Assembly: GCF_024398035.1 (NCBI RefSeq)
Contig: NZ_CP073748.1
Coordinates: forward strand, 3,029,001-3,093,000
Length of the DNA stretch: 64,000 nt
Source: Kordiimonas sp. SCSIO 12603
GTDB lineage: Bacteria > Pseudomonadota > Alphaproteobacteria > Sphingomonadales > Kordiimonadaceae
Direction: 5' to 3'
Positions 19,606-29,702 of this stretch are shown here, piece by piece. The position numbers were made by a program, and so were the translations under genes. The notes beneath the pieces were generated by a model. It made no database searches. It saw nothing but the letters and a program-made list of their open reading frames with translations, and was not told the DNA's origin. The number at the start of each line of letters is the position of its first letter. The first letter of the stretch is position 1.

Positions 19606-20733
19606 TCAATTCATTGCGTCTAGAATTGCTGCATCTTTGAAGGCCTGAACCATAGCAAGGGCCTGTTTTGTTTCAGCCACATCATGCACACGCACGATTT
19701 GAGCCCCTAATTCCGAGGCTTTCATTGCTGCTGCCAAAGAACCCGGCATACGCTTTGAAGCATCTTCCTCGCCAGAGATCGCACCAATAAAACTTTTGCG
19801 GGATGCGCCAAAAAGAATGGGAAGACCAAGTGCGTGAAGAAGCGGTAAACCATTAATCAAGGCTATATTATCCTGCACCATTCGCTTCCCAAAGCCGATA
19901 CCGGGGTCAAGGATCAAACGGCTACGATCTATCCCTGCATGCTCACAGATACGAACCCGTTCTTCCAGATAATCATACACATCAAGAAGTGTGTCAGAAT
20001 ATGTTGGATTATCCTGCATGGTCTTTGGATCACCCTGCGAATGCATCAAAATAATCGGCGCGCCTGATTTCGCAGCTACACGAAGGCTTTCACCATCATA
20101 GGAAAGCGCCGTCACATCATTGATGATATGAGCGCCTGCCTCGGTTGCTTTTTCCATTACAAAAGAATGCCGCGTATCAATGGAAAGCAGAATGCCGTCA
20201 GCCTGCAAAGCTTCAATCACAGGCACTACACGATCAGCTTCTTCACCTTCCCAGACAGGATTAGCGCCCGGCCGTGTGCTTTCACCACCGATATCAATGA
20301 TATCCGCACCTTCAGCAATGAGCTTTCTTGCATGCCGAACTGCAGCGTCAGGGTCGATGAACTTCCCACCATCAGAAAAACTATCTGGCGTTACATTGAG
20401 CACACCCATAATGCGCGGACGCGTGTAAGCCAGCGTTTTATCTGTATTCGGGATTTGAAGTGGCGCGCGAGGCGTTTGATAATTACGTAGTTGTTTAGTG
20501 ATCTCGTCTGCCACATATTCTGGCAGCGCAGGCAGAGTATCTTTCAAATCACTATATGAAAGACGAATATCACAAAGCTTGTTCCCCTCTTCACGAGCAA
20601 TGACACGAAAACCAGCGATCATCATGCCAGTTCCCGCAAACGGGCAAGCGTTTTCATCCCCATAAACGAAACCAGCGGGTACGAGATAAATTCTCGCCCC
20701 GCCGGACAGATTTTTCAAAAGCTCAATGCTCAC
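19606..20733 (-). CDS. folP: Dihydropteroate synthase with N-terminal extension
   Basis: 375 residues, about 100 longer than the common enzyme. The DHPS core begins at about residue 107 with RIMGVLNVTPDSFSDGG, followed by the DIGGESTRPGA pterin motif and the C-terminal RVHDV segment. It condenses hydroxymethyldihydropterin diphosphate with p-aminobenzoate in folate synthesis. The first roughly 100 residues hold no motif I can name; similar N-terminal additions occur in some alphaproteobacterial DHPS proteins (from memory). It starts 6 bp after ftsH. Confidence 0.93.
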   Translation of the reverse strand: MSIELLKNLSGGARIYLVPAGFVYGDENACPFAGTGMMIAGFRVIAREEGNKLCDIRLSYSDLKDTLPALPEYVADEITKQLRNYQTPRAPLQIPNTDKTLAYTRPRIMGVLNVTPDSFSDGGKFIDPDAAVRHARKLIAEGADIIDIGGESTRPGANPVWEGEEADRVVPVIEALQADGILLSIDTRHSFVMEKATEAGAHIINDVTALSYDGESLRVAAKSGAPIILMHSQGDPKTMQDNPTYSDTLLDVYDYLEERVRICEHAGIDRSRLILDPGIGFGKRMVQDNIALINGLPLLHALGLPILFGASRKSFIGAISGEEDASKRMPGSLAAAMKASELGAQIVRVHDVAETKQALAMVQAFKDAAILDAMN

Positions 20734-20739
20734 TGAAGC

Positions 20740-22650
20740 TTAGCCTTCAGGCTGAGGTTCGCCGTGGCTTGCGCCAGTTGTTGGAACACCTGTTGAAGCA
20801 GCCGGTGGCACAGTAGGTGTGTTGTCCGGTTTCTTCGGCGCCTGACGAATTTCTTCACCATTGATCAGTGCTTTAAGTTCGTCACCAGTCAATGTTTCAT
20901 ATTCAAGAAGAGCTTCACCAATCAAGTTCAATTGATCCCGGTTTTCGGTCAAGATTTTCCTTGCCCGCTCATAGCCTTCATCCACGAAGCGCTTAATTTC
21001 TGAATCAATAAGCATGGCTGTCTCTTCAGAAATATTTTTCTGCTGCGAAACAGAATGACCAAGGAAAACTTCCTGTTCATTTGCCGCCAACTGGATTGGG
21101 CCAAGTTTATCAGACATACCCCACTGGGTAACCATTTTACGGGCGAGATCAGTAGCACTTTGAATATCACCAGAAGCGCCTGAAGAAACTTCGTCATACC
21201 CAAACACGATTTCCTCAGCAACACGTCCGCCCATAGCCATAGCCAAATGGTCATGCATTTTCTGGCGGCGGAAACTGTATTCATCTCGCTCTGGCAAGCT
21301 CATAACCATACCAAGAGCACGCCCACGCGGAATAATTGTTGCCTTATGGATCGGATCCAGATGTGTACAGTGAAGCGATACCAAAGCATGCCCACCTTCA
21401 TGGTAAGCTGTCATGGTTTTTTCTTCTTCCGTCATCACCATAGAACGACGTTCAGCACCCATCATAACCTTGTCTTTTGCGTCTTCAAATTCCTGCATAG
21501 CAACAATTTTCTTACCGCGACGAGCCGCAAGAAGCGCTGCCTCGTTCACAAGGTTCATAAGGTCAGCACCCGAGAAACCTGGTGTGCCACGTGCAATTGT
21601 GTTCACATTCACATCTGGTGCAAGCGGCACCTTCTTGATGTGAACACCAAGGATTTTCTCACGGCCGTCAATATCAGGGTTCGGTACAACAACCTGACGG
21701 TCAAAACGGCCTGGACGAAGAAGCGCAGGATCAAGTACATCAGGGCGGTTTGTTGCCGCTACGATGATAATACCTTCATTGGCTTCAAAACCATCCATTT
21801 CAACAAGAAGCTGGTTCAGTGTCTGCTCGCGCTCATCGTTACCGCCACCAAGACCTGCGCCACGATGGCGACCTACAGCATCGATTTCATCGATAAAGAT
21901 GATACATGGCGCGTTTTTCTTCGCCTGTTCGAACATATCGCGTACACGGCTTGCACCAACACCCACGAACATTTCTACGAAATCAGAACCTGAGATCGTG
22001 AAAAATGGAACATTCGCTTCGCCAGCAATTGCACGAGCAAGAAGTGTTTTACCAGTGCCTGGAGGGCCCACAAGAAGCGCACCCTTAGGAATTTTACCGC
22101 CAAGGCGCTGGAACTTCTGCGGATCTTTAAGAAAATCAACGATCTCCTCAAGTTCTTCCTGAGCTTCTTCAATACCAGCAACATCTTCAAAGGTTACGCG
22201 GCCTTGCTTTTCTGTAAGCAAGCGTGCACGGCTTTTACCAAAGCCCATGGCACCACCGCCACCGCCTTTGCCCTGCATCTGGCGCATGAAGAAGATCCAG
22301 ATACCAATGATCAGAAGGAAAGGAAGCACAGAGATAAGCATACTTGTGAAGATGCTTTGCTCTTCCTTGATTTCTTTCACATCAACACTGTGTTCCTGAA
22401 GCGTATCATAAAGCTTCGGGTAGAAAACCGGCTTCACAGCTGTTTTCAGCTCGCCACTAGCGCCTCTGAAGGAGATTGTTTGCCCGGTAATTTCTGCGCT
22501 TTTAACCTGGCCGTTCTCAACTTCAGTAAGGAACTGAGAAAAACTAACTTCCTGAGAGCGACCTGCGCCACCTTGGAAAGCCTGGAAAAGCACTATAAGA
22601 CCAAGGATAATCGCGCCCCAGACCAGTGCATTTCTCGTCAAACCATTCAC
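20740..22650 (-). CDS. ftsH: ATP-dependent zinc metalloprotease FtsH
   Basis: 636 residues. Two membrane helices (about 8-25 and 105-123) flank a periplasmic domain. The AAA+ module has Walker A GPPGTGKT (about 195-202), Walker B IIFIDEID and the second region of homology [19 protein letters not shown]. The M41 protease motif reads HEGGH (417-421), with Gly in place of the commoner Ala at position 3; both zinc histidines and the catalytic Glu are kept. FtsH degrades membrane proteins and, in many proteobacteria, RpoH and LpxC. The tail after about 600 is Pro/Thr-rich. Confidence 0.97.
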   Translation of the reverse strand: MNGLTRNALVWGAIILGLIVLFQAFQGGAGRSQEVSFSQFLTEVENGQVKSAEITGQTISFRGASGELKTAVKPVFYPKLYDTLQEHSVDVKEIKEEQSIFTSMLISVLPFLLIIGIWIFFMRQMQGKGGGGGAMGFGKSRARLLTEKQGRVTFEDVAGIEEAQEELEEIVDFLKDPQKFQRLGGKIPKGALLVGPPGTGKTLLARAIAGEANVPFFTISGSDFVEMFVGVGASRVRDMFEQAKKNAPCIIFIDEIDAVGRHRGAGLGGGNDEREQTLNQLLVEMDGFEANEGIIIVAATNRPDVLDPALLRPGRFDRQVVVPNPDIDGREKILGVHIKKVPLAPDVNVNTIARGTPGFSGADLMNLVNEAALLAARRGKKIVAMQEFEDAKDKVMMGAERRSMVMTEEEKTMTAYHEGGHALVSLHCTHLDPIHKATIIPRGRALGMVMSLPERDEYSFRRQKMHDHLAMAMGGRVAEEIVFGYDEVSSGASGDIQSATDLARKMVTQWGMSDKLGPIQLAANEQEVFLGHSVSQQKNISEETAMLIDSEIKRFVDEGYERARKILTENRDQLNLIGEALLEYETLTGDELKALINGEEIRQAPKKPDNTPTVPPAASTGVPTTGASHGEPQPEG

Positions 22651-22785
22651 TTTACTGCCTTTCCTATGCTGTCATGCCTTCTTATAATTTTCCGGCATAC
22701 TGCGAGCCTTCAGGCCCGACTTTAAGAATACTCTTACAAATAAGCTCAAAAGCCCACTCTACAAGGGCTTATATATACTAAACCG

Positions 22786-24042
22786 TCACTTTTTATCCAA
22801 AATATTTCGCTTCAACGAAATTCGAATATCCGCATTTTCCAAATCATCATAGCCCAACTCTGGAACCAGCCGCAAATTATCCCCCCGATAAACTGCAGGC
22901 CAGGCAAGCAAAGCCTGCCGCGGAACTGAAACTTGATCAAAGCCTAGATGGTTTTCCTTCAGAAAACGTAAACCCGCTTCACCCAGTTTTCCAATAGTTA
23001 GCCCCGCAATATCACCCTTCGCTGTAAAAGAAAACCTGTTATCCCAGTTTCCTTCAGGTAACAAAGGTTTGATCGTTTCAATCTGCCTTTGCTCTCGGCA
23101 GATAAGTATTTTGCCATCCTTCTGTGGCACAAACTGGGCACCTGAAAGCGTCGCACCATTAAAGTCAGAAGAACCCAGTTCAATTTTCAGCCGGCAAAGT
23201 CTTTCGTATCTAGGGCCATATATCTGCCCACCAATGAACATGCAGACACGTGATAATCCACGAAGTACAATTTCGTCAGGTGCTGTATCAAGAGCTTTCA
23301 AGTCCAGGAAAGCAAACCCAAACCGTTCTGAAAGAGCCGCCCTCAACCACTGGCCTTCATAAAATGATAAAGCATCCTGCGCTTGCTGCATTCTATGAAC
23401 AGTATCCACAAGCCGGTCTGTATTAAGACCGTCAAGTGGCGGCTTCTCAAGCATAGCACGCGCTTTCGCACGGCCATATTTTTCAGATTGATTGCTAGGG
23501 TCTTCGATCCATTCAATCTTTTGCTCGTTAAGATACTCTACGAGTTCTGCCTTCGCATAGTTCAGTAAAGGCCGAATAAGTTTAACGCCGTTATCCAATT
23601 GTCTGGACGCTTTCATACCAGAAAGGCCGTATACTCCGCTCCCCCTTGCCAAGCGCAGCAGAAAGGTTTCCGCTTGATCATCTTTGTGATGAGCGACCGC
23701 CAGAAATGGGTATCCGTGCCTCCGGCACCATGTCTCCATAAGAGCATAACGGGCTTCTCGGGCTTCCGCCTGTATGTTCCCCTCGGGCTTATCTCCTTCC
23801 CAGGTAAGGATTGTATGCGGCACCCCTAGCCTCTCACATAAAGAAGCGACATAACACGCTTCATCCCGAGCTTCCTTACGCAAGCCGTGATCTACCGTAA
23901 GGACAGTAACATCGAAATGCCTGTAACTTAAATAAAGAAGCGCAAGGCTATCCGCTCCTCCAGAAACGGCAATAGCCAGCTTGGCACCCTTTTCGATACC
24001 AAGCTGGCTATAGTTTTCGATAATATTGTTCTGGTTTACCAT
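22786..24042 (-). CDS. tilS: tRNA(Ile)-lysidine synthetase
   Basis: 418 residues. It modifies C34 of the tRNA reading AUA to lysidine, using ATP and lysine. The PP-loop motif SGGADS lies at about 27-32, followed by the family segment VDHGLR and the AHHKDDQAET motif. A C-terminal tRNA-binding region of about 200 residues is present but divergent. It starts 17 bp after cpoB and is followed by 135 bp before ftsH, room for a separate ftsH promoter. Confidence 0.95.
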   Translation of the reverse strand: MVNQNNIIENYSQLGIEKGAKLAIAVSGGADSLALLYLSYRHFDVTVLTVDHGLRKEARDEACYVASLCERLGVPHTILTWEGDKPEGNIQAEAREARYALMETWCRRHGYPFLAVAHHKDDQAETFLLRLARGSGVYGLSGMKASRQLDNGVKLIRPLLNYAKAELVEYLNEQKIEWIEDPSNQSEKYGRAKARAMLEKPPLDGLNTDRLVDTVHRMQQAQDALSFYEGQWLRAALSERFGFAFLDLKALDTAPDEIVLRGLSRVCMFIGGQIYGPRYERLCRLKIELGSSDFNGATLSGAQFVPQKDGKILICREQRQIETIKPLLPEGNWDNRFSFTAKGDIAGLTIGKLGEAGLRFLKENHLGFDQVSVPRQALLAWPAVYRGDNLRLVPELGYDDLENADIRISLKRNILDKK

Positions 24043-24059
24043 ACGTAAAAATACGGCCT

Positions 24060-24929
24060 TTAATTACAGCGCGCTTGCTCCGCTAATCTTGAAGCACGCG
24101 TTTTCAAACGCCCGGAGGCTTTATCTTCTACGCGGCGGAATTCCAGCAGCGCATTACAGGCATCACCCGCACTATCCAATTTGATAAGTACGTCAGCCAA
24201 ATCCACAAGCGCTTCGGCGCGTTTATTGTGATTGGGATGTTCCTCAATCAAAGCAAGAAAGTTCTGCGCGGCATTAGCGTTTTTACCCTGTTGCAAATAA
24301 ATACGCCCAAGCCAAAACTTAGCATTCCCAACAAGCGGGTTACCTGCATTCACTTCCATGAACTTCTCCATAGCGATCTGACCACTATCAAGGTCATTCT
24401 TCCGGATAAAGTTGAAAGCATAATCATATTGGGCCGCGGCATCGCCGTCAGGAAGTTCAATAACAACAGCAGGCTCTGTTACAGCCGCCACTTCCGGTGT
24501 GGCAGCGGCAGGGGCTTCTTCCGTCGAGGCTGATGGTAAAGCATTTGATGCACCGACAGGCTGCTGTGTTGCTGCCTTAGCAATATCAGCACGTTGCAAA
24601 GCCATTTCCTGCTGAACAAGTTCCAGCGTTTGAGAAAGCTGGCGCTGTCTATACTCAAATTCTTCCATACGGCCAGTGAGACGGCGGATTTGTTCTTCCA
24701 GTGTACCCATTCTTGCAGAAATATCTGCAATCACGCGGTTACCACCAGCCTGAGCTGGAGCAACACCATCTGGTGTTTCACCGAGACGAACCTGAAGTGC
24801 ACGAATTTTACGCTCAAGCACTTCAATACGAGCACTATTAACACTGTTAGACTGCGCCTGCACTTCTACCGAACCAAAAATGCTAGTCGCACCAATTATA
24901 CAAGAAAGGGCAAAGGCTTTAACCGTCAT
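24060..24929 (-). CDS. cpoB: Tol-Pal system-associated protein CpoB (YbgF)
   Basis: 289 residues with an N-terminal signal peptide (about 1-25). A predicted coiled coil covers about 30-110 (IEVLERKIRALQVRL ... RMEEFEYRQRQLSQTLE), then an Ala/Pro-rich linker and tetratricopeptide repeats at about 165-285 (YDYAFNFIRKNDLDSGQ...). CpoB is periplasmic and links peptidoglycan synthesis with Tol-Pal-driven outer-membrane constriction. It follows pal, which supports the call. A terminator-like hairpin lies between pal and cpoB, so readthrough or a separate promoter is needed. Confidence 0.92.
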   Translation of the reverse strand: MTVKAFALSCIIGATSIFGSVEVQAQSNSVNSARIEVLERKIRALQVRLGETPDGVAPAQAGGNRVIADISARMGTLEEQIRRLTGRMEEFEYRQRQLSQTLELVQQEMALQRADIAKAATQQPVGASNALPSASTEEAPAAATPEVAAVTEPAVVIELPDGDAAAQYDYAFNFIRKNDLDSGQIAMEKFMEVNAGNPLVGNAKFWLGRIYLQQGKNANAAQNFLALIEEHPNHNKRAEALVDLADVLIKLDSAGDACNALLEFRRVEDKASGRLKTRASRLAEQARCN

Positions 24930-24979
24930 TTAAACTCTCCTCAGCGCCATCATACAAAGAATTACGTTTATAAAAAGAC

Positions 24980-25010
24980 AGCCCCGCCCCGGAAATCCGG
25001 GCACGGGGCT
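24980..25010 (-). terminator. Terminator-like hairpin between pal and cpoB
   Basis: AGCCCCG / CGGGGCT outer stem and CCCGG / CCGGG inner stem around a 4-nt loop, with a CTTTTTAT tract on the minus strand after it. It is a strong structure inside an otherwise leftward cluster, so it may attenuate pal transcription and lower cpoB and tilS relative to pal. Confidence 0.75.
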
Positions 25011-25038
25011 CTTATTCATTACGCCGTTAATTTAGTTC

Positions 25039-25581
25039 TTAGCGGAACTTAACAACGCCGCGACGGTTTTTCGCGAAATCACCTGGCGCTACTGGGCGCT
25101 CTTTACCGTAGCTGATTGTTTCCATGCGTGTTGCAGGAACACCAAGTGCTACAAGGTAATTTTTAACCGCTGTTGCACGGCGTTCACCTAGCGCAAGGTT
25201 ATATTCGCGTGTACCACGCTCATCGCAGTGACCTTCAATACGAACACGAACACCACGGTTGTGGTTTAGCCATTCAGCTTGCTTTGCTAGAATGCCGCGT
25301 GCTGCTGAAGAAAGTTCTGAACTGTCATACGCAAAAAGAACACGATCAGCACCAGCAAATTCTTCGAAACCTTCTGGAGTTGCATTATTAAGTGGATCAG
25401 CAACAATCTCTGTATTGTTCACCGCATCAGGACGACCGCCATTATCTGTAGTCGTATCTACTGTCTCAGTAGGTGCCTGTGTTGATGTATCAACAAAGTC
25501 ATCATCTTTTTTGGAACAAGCTGCAAGAACTAGAGCTGCAGCCGAAATAAGTGCGATATTCTTGCCCAGGCGTAAGGACAT
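25039..25581 (-). CDS. pal: Peptidoglycan-associated lipoprotein Pal
   Basis: 180 residues from the ATG at 25581, which has GAGGGAG upstream; a 12-codon longer frame to 25617 would put extra residues before the signal sequence. The lipoprotein signal ends at VLAAC (Cys about 22). An acidic linker then leads to a C-terminal OmpA-like peptidoglycan-binding domain (about 75-180), with EGHCDERGTREYNLALGERRA and the ISYGKERP motif. Pal tethers the outer membrane to peptidoglycan and works with TolB. tolB, tolQ, tolR and tolA are not next to it. Confidence 0.96.
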   Translation of the reverse strand: MSLRLGKNIALISAAALVLAACSKKDDDFVDTSTQAPTETVDTTTDNGGRPDAVNNTEIVADPLNNATPEGFEEFAGADRVLFAYDSSELSSAARGILAKQAEWLNHNRGVRVRIEGHCDERGTREYNLALGERRATAVKNYLVALGVPATRMETISYGKERPVAPGDFAKNRRGVVKFR

Positions 25582-25680
25582 AATTGTTGCTCCCTCCAAT
25601 GGATCGGGTTCCCCCATGGAATAAAATACTAAAAGCCGCTCCCTACCCGTATATACATGGAGAGAAGCTCATTTGAAGGC

Positions 25681-25709
25681 ACTATAGAACGCGTTTTCTA
25701 AGTTATCAA
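25681..25709 (-). promoter_or_regulatory. Predicted strong sigma-70-type promoter for pal
   Basis: On the minus strand, TTGATA (25709-25704), a 17-bp spacer and TATAGT (25686-25681). The predicted start near 25674 gives a leader of about 90 nt before the pal ATG. Consensus match and spacing only. Confidence 0.65.
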
Positions 25710-25781
25710 GCGGTGAAAAGTTGGCAAATGCTTGTTTATTCGTGAATTTTCCGTGAAATGGATTTTAGTTTATTATCCTAG

Positions 25782-26420
25782 TCACGGCAAAAGGACACTC
25801 CCGAGAGTGACGAGAGCAAATAAGCCAATGACAGCGGCAGACACATGATTGATCTTCACAAGAAGCTTATCATTAATTTTCTCTCGGAATTTCTGGGCCA
25901 TAACCACCAATATTGCCCACCATGCCGCAGCGCCTAAGAATACACCTGAAGTGAGCATAATAGCATTCATATTCAGCCACCAGCTTTCAGCATTTCCCAG
26001 ACTACCAAGGCCCGCAAGGGTATAAAGCCCAACAAATCCGAGGAAAACACCGGGGTTTGTAAGTGTTAAAACGAGGGAACCAAACATTCCTCGCTTAACA
26101 CCACCCTGTTTCGGCGTACGGTCAATATGCGGATGGGCTTTCCAGATACGGTAAGCAAAGACAAGCATGATAATGCCGCCCACAATCTTGAGCGACATTT
26201 CATGTTCTTCGATCATATCGAAAATTGCATTCAATCCAAAAGCTGCGAGTGCAGCATAAAATGCATCACCAAAAGCACCCCCAAGCCCAATAAAAAAGCC
26301 ATCTGACGCTTTTCCAAAAAGCGCCCGGCGTAGCACGATAATATTAATGGGACCAACAGGCGCAGAAAGCGCAATACCGAACCCTAATCCCCAAAGTAGA
26401 TATCCGATAGGCTCCATCAT
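25782..26420 (-). CDS. LysE/RhtB-family amino-acid exporter
   Basis: 212 residues with about six hydrophobic segments. The N-terminal signature GIALSAPVGPINIIVLRRAL and the GLGGAFGDAFYAALAAFG segment are typical of the LysE family of inner-membrane amino-acid and small-metabolite exporters. The substrate cannot be told from sequence. Two adjacent ATGs (26420 and 26417) are possible. It lies between pyrC and pal, occupying the place where tolB is found in many relatives, and seems to be transcribed alone or with pyrC. Confidence 0.85.
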   Translation of the reverse strand: MMEPIGYLLWGLGFGIALSAPVGPINIIVLRRALFGKASDGFFIGLGGAFGDAFYAALAAFGLNAIFDMIEEHEMSLKIVGGIIMLVFAYRIWKAHPHIDRTPKQGGVKRGMFGSLVLTLTNPGVFLGFVGLYTLAGLGSLGNAESWWLNMNAIMLTSGVFLGAAAWWAILVVMAQKFREKINDKLLVKINHVSAAVIGLFALVTLGSVLLP

Positions 26421-26553
26421 AAATGCTTACGCGCTTTCAGTTCTTTCTTGGAAACGAATCGATTGCTTTCTTGCAACATCAACTAATCCACTTTCAAACG
26501 GCGCTTTTTACCATAAACAATAGGGCTAACCGATGCTGATAATACAAATAATA

Positions 26554-27657
26554 TTATTCGAAATTGCCATCAACAAAACCAGCAAACCGCCACGCCAAGG
26601 TTTCACCAGCGTGGAAAGGAATAATCTCCGTACCATCAGCTTCAATAGCTGTAACTGCAATATTATCCGATCTTTCAAGAACAATTTTACGTTCATTCAC
26701 TGGAAGCCCATAAAATTTCGGGCCATTCAAAGAAGAAAAAGCTTCCAATTTATCCAAAGCGCCCTCTTCCTCAAAAGTTTTTGCATAACTTTCCATGGCA
26801 TAAGGTGCATTAAATACACCAGCGCAACCGCATGAAGTTTCCTTACTTGCCACCACATGTGGCGCAGAATCTGTACCAAGGAAAAACTTAGCAGAACCGG
26901 ATGTAGCTGCACGCCTAAGTGCCAGCCTATGCTTTTCCCTCTTTATAATTGGAAGGCAATAGAAATGAGGTTTTATACCACCGACCAACATTGCATTGCG
27001 GTTATATTCAAGGTGTTGCGGTGTAATGGTTGCGGCAACATTCACACCCGCGCTTTCAACAAATTCAGCCGCTTCTTGAGTTGTAATATGTTCAAATACT
27101 ACCTTAAGCGCAGGAAAATCTGCAATGACATGCACCATTGTACGCTCAATAAACACCGCTTCGCGGTCAAACACATCAATGTCGTGATCAGTTACCTCGC
27201 CGTGAACTAATAACGGCATGCCAATGCGTTGCATCACTTCAAGTACAGGGTATATGTTTTTAATATCCGTAACACCGTGTGCCGAATTTGTTGTGGCGTT
27301 CGCTGGGTATAATTTACAAGCCGTAAACACACCCTTAGCAAAACCATTTTCCACTTCAGCGGCTTTAATAGAATCTGTTAAATAGCATGTCATCAAAGGT
27401 GTGAAATCCACGCCTTCTGGTGTTGCAGCGATAATCCGGTTTCGGTAATCCTCTGCAGCACTTATTGTACTTACCGGAGGTGATAAGTTTGGCATAACAA
27501 TCGCCCGGGCAAATTGCCGTGCCGTATATGGTACTACAGCCTGCAGCATTGCATCATCACGCAAGTGCACATGCCAATCATCCGGCTGGCGCATCACCAA
27601 GCGGTCCAGAGAATTACTATTATTAGTTTGGGCAGTATCAGACTGTGACAAATTCAT
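26554..27657 (-). CDS. pyrC: Dihydroorotase (class II, PyrC type)
   Basis: 367 residues. It closes carbamoyl-aspartate to dihydroorotate in pyrimidine synthesis. The metal-binding HVHLRD motif is at about 29-34, the carboxylated lysine lies in the [15 protein letters not shown] segment, further His ligands are in VHGEVTD and FEHITT, and the catalytic Asp is in GTDSAPH. This is the E. coli-like short dihydroorotase, not the PyrC/AllB long type. The N-terminus is about 15 residues longer than usual, so an internal start at 27591 is possible, though it has no better ribosome-binding site. Confidence 0.94.
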   Translation of the reverse strand: MNLSQSDTAQTNNSNSLDRLVMRQPDDWHVHLRDDAMLQAVVPYTARQFARAIVMPNLSPPVSTISAAEDYRNRIIAATPEGVDFTPLMTCYLTDSIKAAEVENGFAKGVFTACKLYPANATTNSAHGVTDIKNIYPVLEVMQRIGMPLLVHGEVTDHDIDVFDREAVFIERTMVHVIADFPALKVVFEHITTQEAAEFVESAGVNVAATITPQHLEYNRNAMLVGGIKPHFYCLPIIKREKHRLALRRAATSGSAKFFLGTDSAPHVVASKETSCGCAGVFNAPYAMESYAKTFEEEGALDKLEAFSSLNGPKFYGLPVNERKIVLERSDNIAVTAIEADGTEIIPFHAGETLAWRFAGFVDGNFE

Positions 27658-27853
27658 GATTGTAACTTCGCTAAAATAACAGAATGCTCATGAAGGTTGT
27701 TGTAACCAGATTGCCCTTCATTTACAACTTGAAACCTATAGTTAAATAGCCATTTATCATGCGAACAATAAGAAGCTGTACAGGCTTAACCAACCCTAGT
27801 CTCATTTATGAATAATATCCGTTCAGATACCGCCTAAACAGGAAGCCCTAACC

Positions 27854-28642
27854 ATGACTACAGAAATACTTGAGCTTAAGAACCGTGCTGTTATTCGCAT
27901 TTCAGGTCCTGACGCAAAAGAGTTTTTAAATGGGTTGGTGACGAACGATGTAACTCAGGCAAGCGATACACAAGCAGTTTATGCAGCGCTTTTAACCCCG
28001 CAAGGCAAGTTTTTTTACGATATGCTCATTACGCAAGGCAGCGAAGGGCTTTTACTTGATATTGAAGCCAAAACCAAAGCTGATCTGTTACGCCGTTTAA
28101 TGATGTACAAGCTCAGGGCGCAAGTGGAAATAACAGAAACAGACCTGAAGGTATGGGCCCTATTCGGTGGTGAAGCTGATACGGGTACTTCTTTTCAAGA
28201 TCCGCGACATAAAGCCTTACACAAGCGCGTTCTGGCAAACACAAACCCTGCGGCAGGTGCAAATGATTTACCGTATTTAAAATATGAAGAGCGCCGTATC
28301 CGCCACGGTATACCTGATGGCAGTAGAGATATTCTTACAGAAAAATACTTCTGGCTTGAAACAAATGCTGAAGCGCTGAACGGTGTATCTTTCAGCAAAG
28401 GCTGTTATGTGGGGCAGGAACTGACCGCACGGATGAAGCACCGTACAACACTGAAGAAAATGATTGTCCCTGTGGAATTGACAAGTGGCACGTTTGAAAC
28501 AGGCGATGCAATTACAACAGCTGATGGCAGTAAAGCTGGTGAGATCAGAACGCATTCTGGTGATTATGCTCTCGCCTACCTGAAACTTGAGCACCGGGAA
28601 GCAGAGTTGAAAACTGAAGGAGCTACTTTCAGAGCTCTTTAG
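27854..28642 (+). CDS. ygfZ: Folate-binding protein YgfZ (iron-sulfur cluster maintenance)
   Basis: 262 residues related to the GcvT aminomethyltransferase fold. The diagnostic YgfZ motif KGCYVGQE is at about 182-189. YgfZ binds tetrahydrofolate and helps certain Fe-S enzymes keep their clusters. It diverges from pyrC across 196 bp that contain no other recognisable feature. Its 3' end overlaps the converging PAS_5 gene by 4 bp. Confidence 0.9.
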   Translation: MTTEILELKNRAVIRISGPDAKEFLNGLVTNDVTQASDTQAVYAALLTPQGKFFYDMLITQGSEGLLLDIEAKTKADLLRRLMMYKLRAQVEITETDLKVWALFGGEADTGTSFQDPRHKALHKRVLANTNPAAGANDLPYLKYEERRIRHGIPDGSRDILTEKYFWLETNAEALNGVSFSKGCYVGQELTARMKHRTTLKKMIVPVELTSGTFETGDAITTADGSKAGEIRTHSGDYALAYLKLEHREAELKTEGATFRAL

Positions 28643-29097
28643 ATTGGGGCAATGACAACAATTATCTTGTTGAGCAGGCCATCATCATCCTGGAAGCCAA
28701 AAACACCGCGATACACTTCCTTAAACTGCTTATCGGCAATAGGGAGTGTATTCTGCGAAAAGAGAGGCCCTTCCCCTCTTTCAACAATACGGAATTCTTC
28801 AAGGCGCTGTTCGGTAGCTTCAGGTGGCAGATCATCCCCTAGAAACTTACCTTCATACTTCACACCGAAAAGTGTCTCGCACCCGGAGCCACTGATTTTG
28901 TAAAAAAACTGCCCATCTGGCTGCTTTTCAAGCATCAAAACCCACGGCAACACCTCTGCAATACTCATAGGTGAGAAATCAGCCCATTTCACGAGGCTAC
29001 CTGAGACAAGCTTGCTTTCCCAGAAGGCCCGAAAAAGGCTAACGGGGTGCTCACTTGGAATTTCTTCCGATGGGATATGTTTAAAATAAGGAACCAT
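28639..29097 (-). CDS. PAS_5-domain protein (first of two)
   Basis: 152 residues, almost all one alphaproteobacterial PAS_5-type domain (IPSEHPVSLFRAFWESK ... WVLMLEKQPDGQFFYKISGSGCETLFG ... YRGVFGF). No output domain is attached. The family is common in alphaproteobacteria, and most members have no known ligand. A GAGAGG ribosome-binding site lies upstream of the ATG at 29097. It lies next to a paralogue at 29165 and converges with ygfZ. Confidence 0.78.
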   Translation of the reverse strand: MVPYFKHIPSEEIPSEHPVSLFRAFWESKLVSGSLVKWADFSPMSIAEVLPWVLMLEKQPDGQFFYKISGSGCETLFGVKYEGKFLGDDLPPEATEQRLEEFRIVERGEGPLFSQNTLPIADKQFKEVYRGVFGFQDDDGLLNKIIVVIAPI

Positions 29098-29164
29098 GTG
29101 CCTCTCAATATACGTTAGTAGGCAGTCTTAATTGAGAAAAGTTGACAGAGTTTTAAATGCGGCT

Positions 29165-29653
29165 TTACGCCACACGTATATCTTGAGGGGCTACTACCGC
29201 TACAATGCGGGAAACGGGATTATCTTCACCAGAAAAACCAAAAAGACCGCGGTAAACAGTTTTATGCGCTTTTTCCGCGTATGGTAGCGATGCCTGGCTC
29301 AACTTAGGCGCGCCACCTGCCTCAACTTCCTGAAATTCACGAGTTACCCGCTCAAAAAAATCGTCGGGGAGTGTATTAGTACCCAATAACTCACCCTGCA
29401 AATCAAGCCCAAAAAGCTGCTCAACACTCGTACCCGCAAACTTATAGCGATACCGCTGGCCGAATTCTTTCTCAAACACCATCATCCACGGAACAATCCC
29501 GGGGTGATTGTTTGCCTTAAAAGTCGTCCATAAGGGAAAACCCTCGTCAGCTTTCAAACCAGTCCACAACTGGTGAAATTTGCCGACAGGATGAGACGCG
29601 GGGATTTGGTCTATTGTTAGATACTCTATCCTGGTCAAGGTCTTTACGCCCAT
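29165..29653 (-). CDS. PAS_5-domain protein (second of two)
   Basis: 162 residues from the ATG at 29653. The frame continues up to 29731, but that stretch would translate the ppdK terminator, and the paralogue's N-terminus aligns near the internal ATG, so the shorter form is preferred despite a weak ribosome-binding site. The domain pattern (DQIPASHPVGKFHQLW ... WMMVFEKEFGQRYRYKFAGTSVEQLFG ... YRGLFGFSG) is clearly similar to its neighbour at 28639, so the two are probably a tandem duplication that has diverged. The ligand and partner are unknown. Confidence 0.75.
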   Translation of the reverse strand: MGVKTLTRIEYLTIDQIPASHPVGKFHQLWTGLKADEGFPLWTTFKANNHPGIVPWMMVFEKEFGQRYRYKFAGTSVEQLFGLDLQGELLGTNTLPDDFFERVTREFQEVEAGGAPKLSQASLPYAEKAHKTVYRGLFGFSGEDNPVSRIVAVVAPQDIRVA

Positions 29654-29702
29654 ATTTATTGTTGGCGCGTACCATAAGGATATATGACCATTTTTGTAAA
29701 CA

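Noticed and set aside
21247-21993. 248-residue open frame opposite ftsH
   Set aside because: Shadow of ftsH with no recognisable features.
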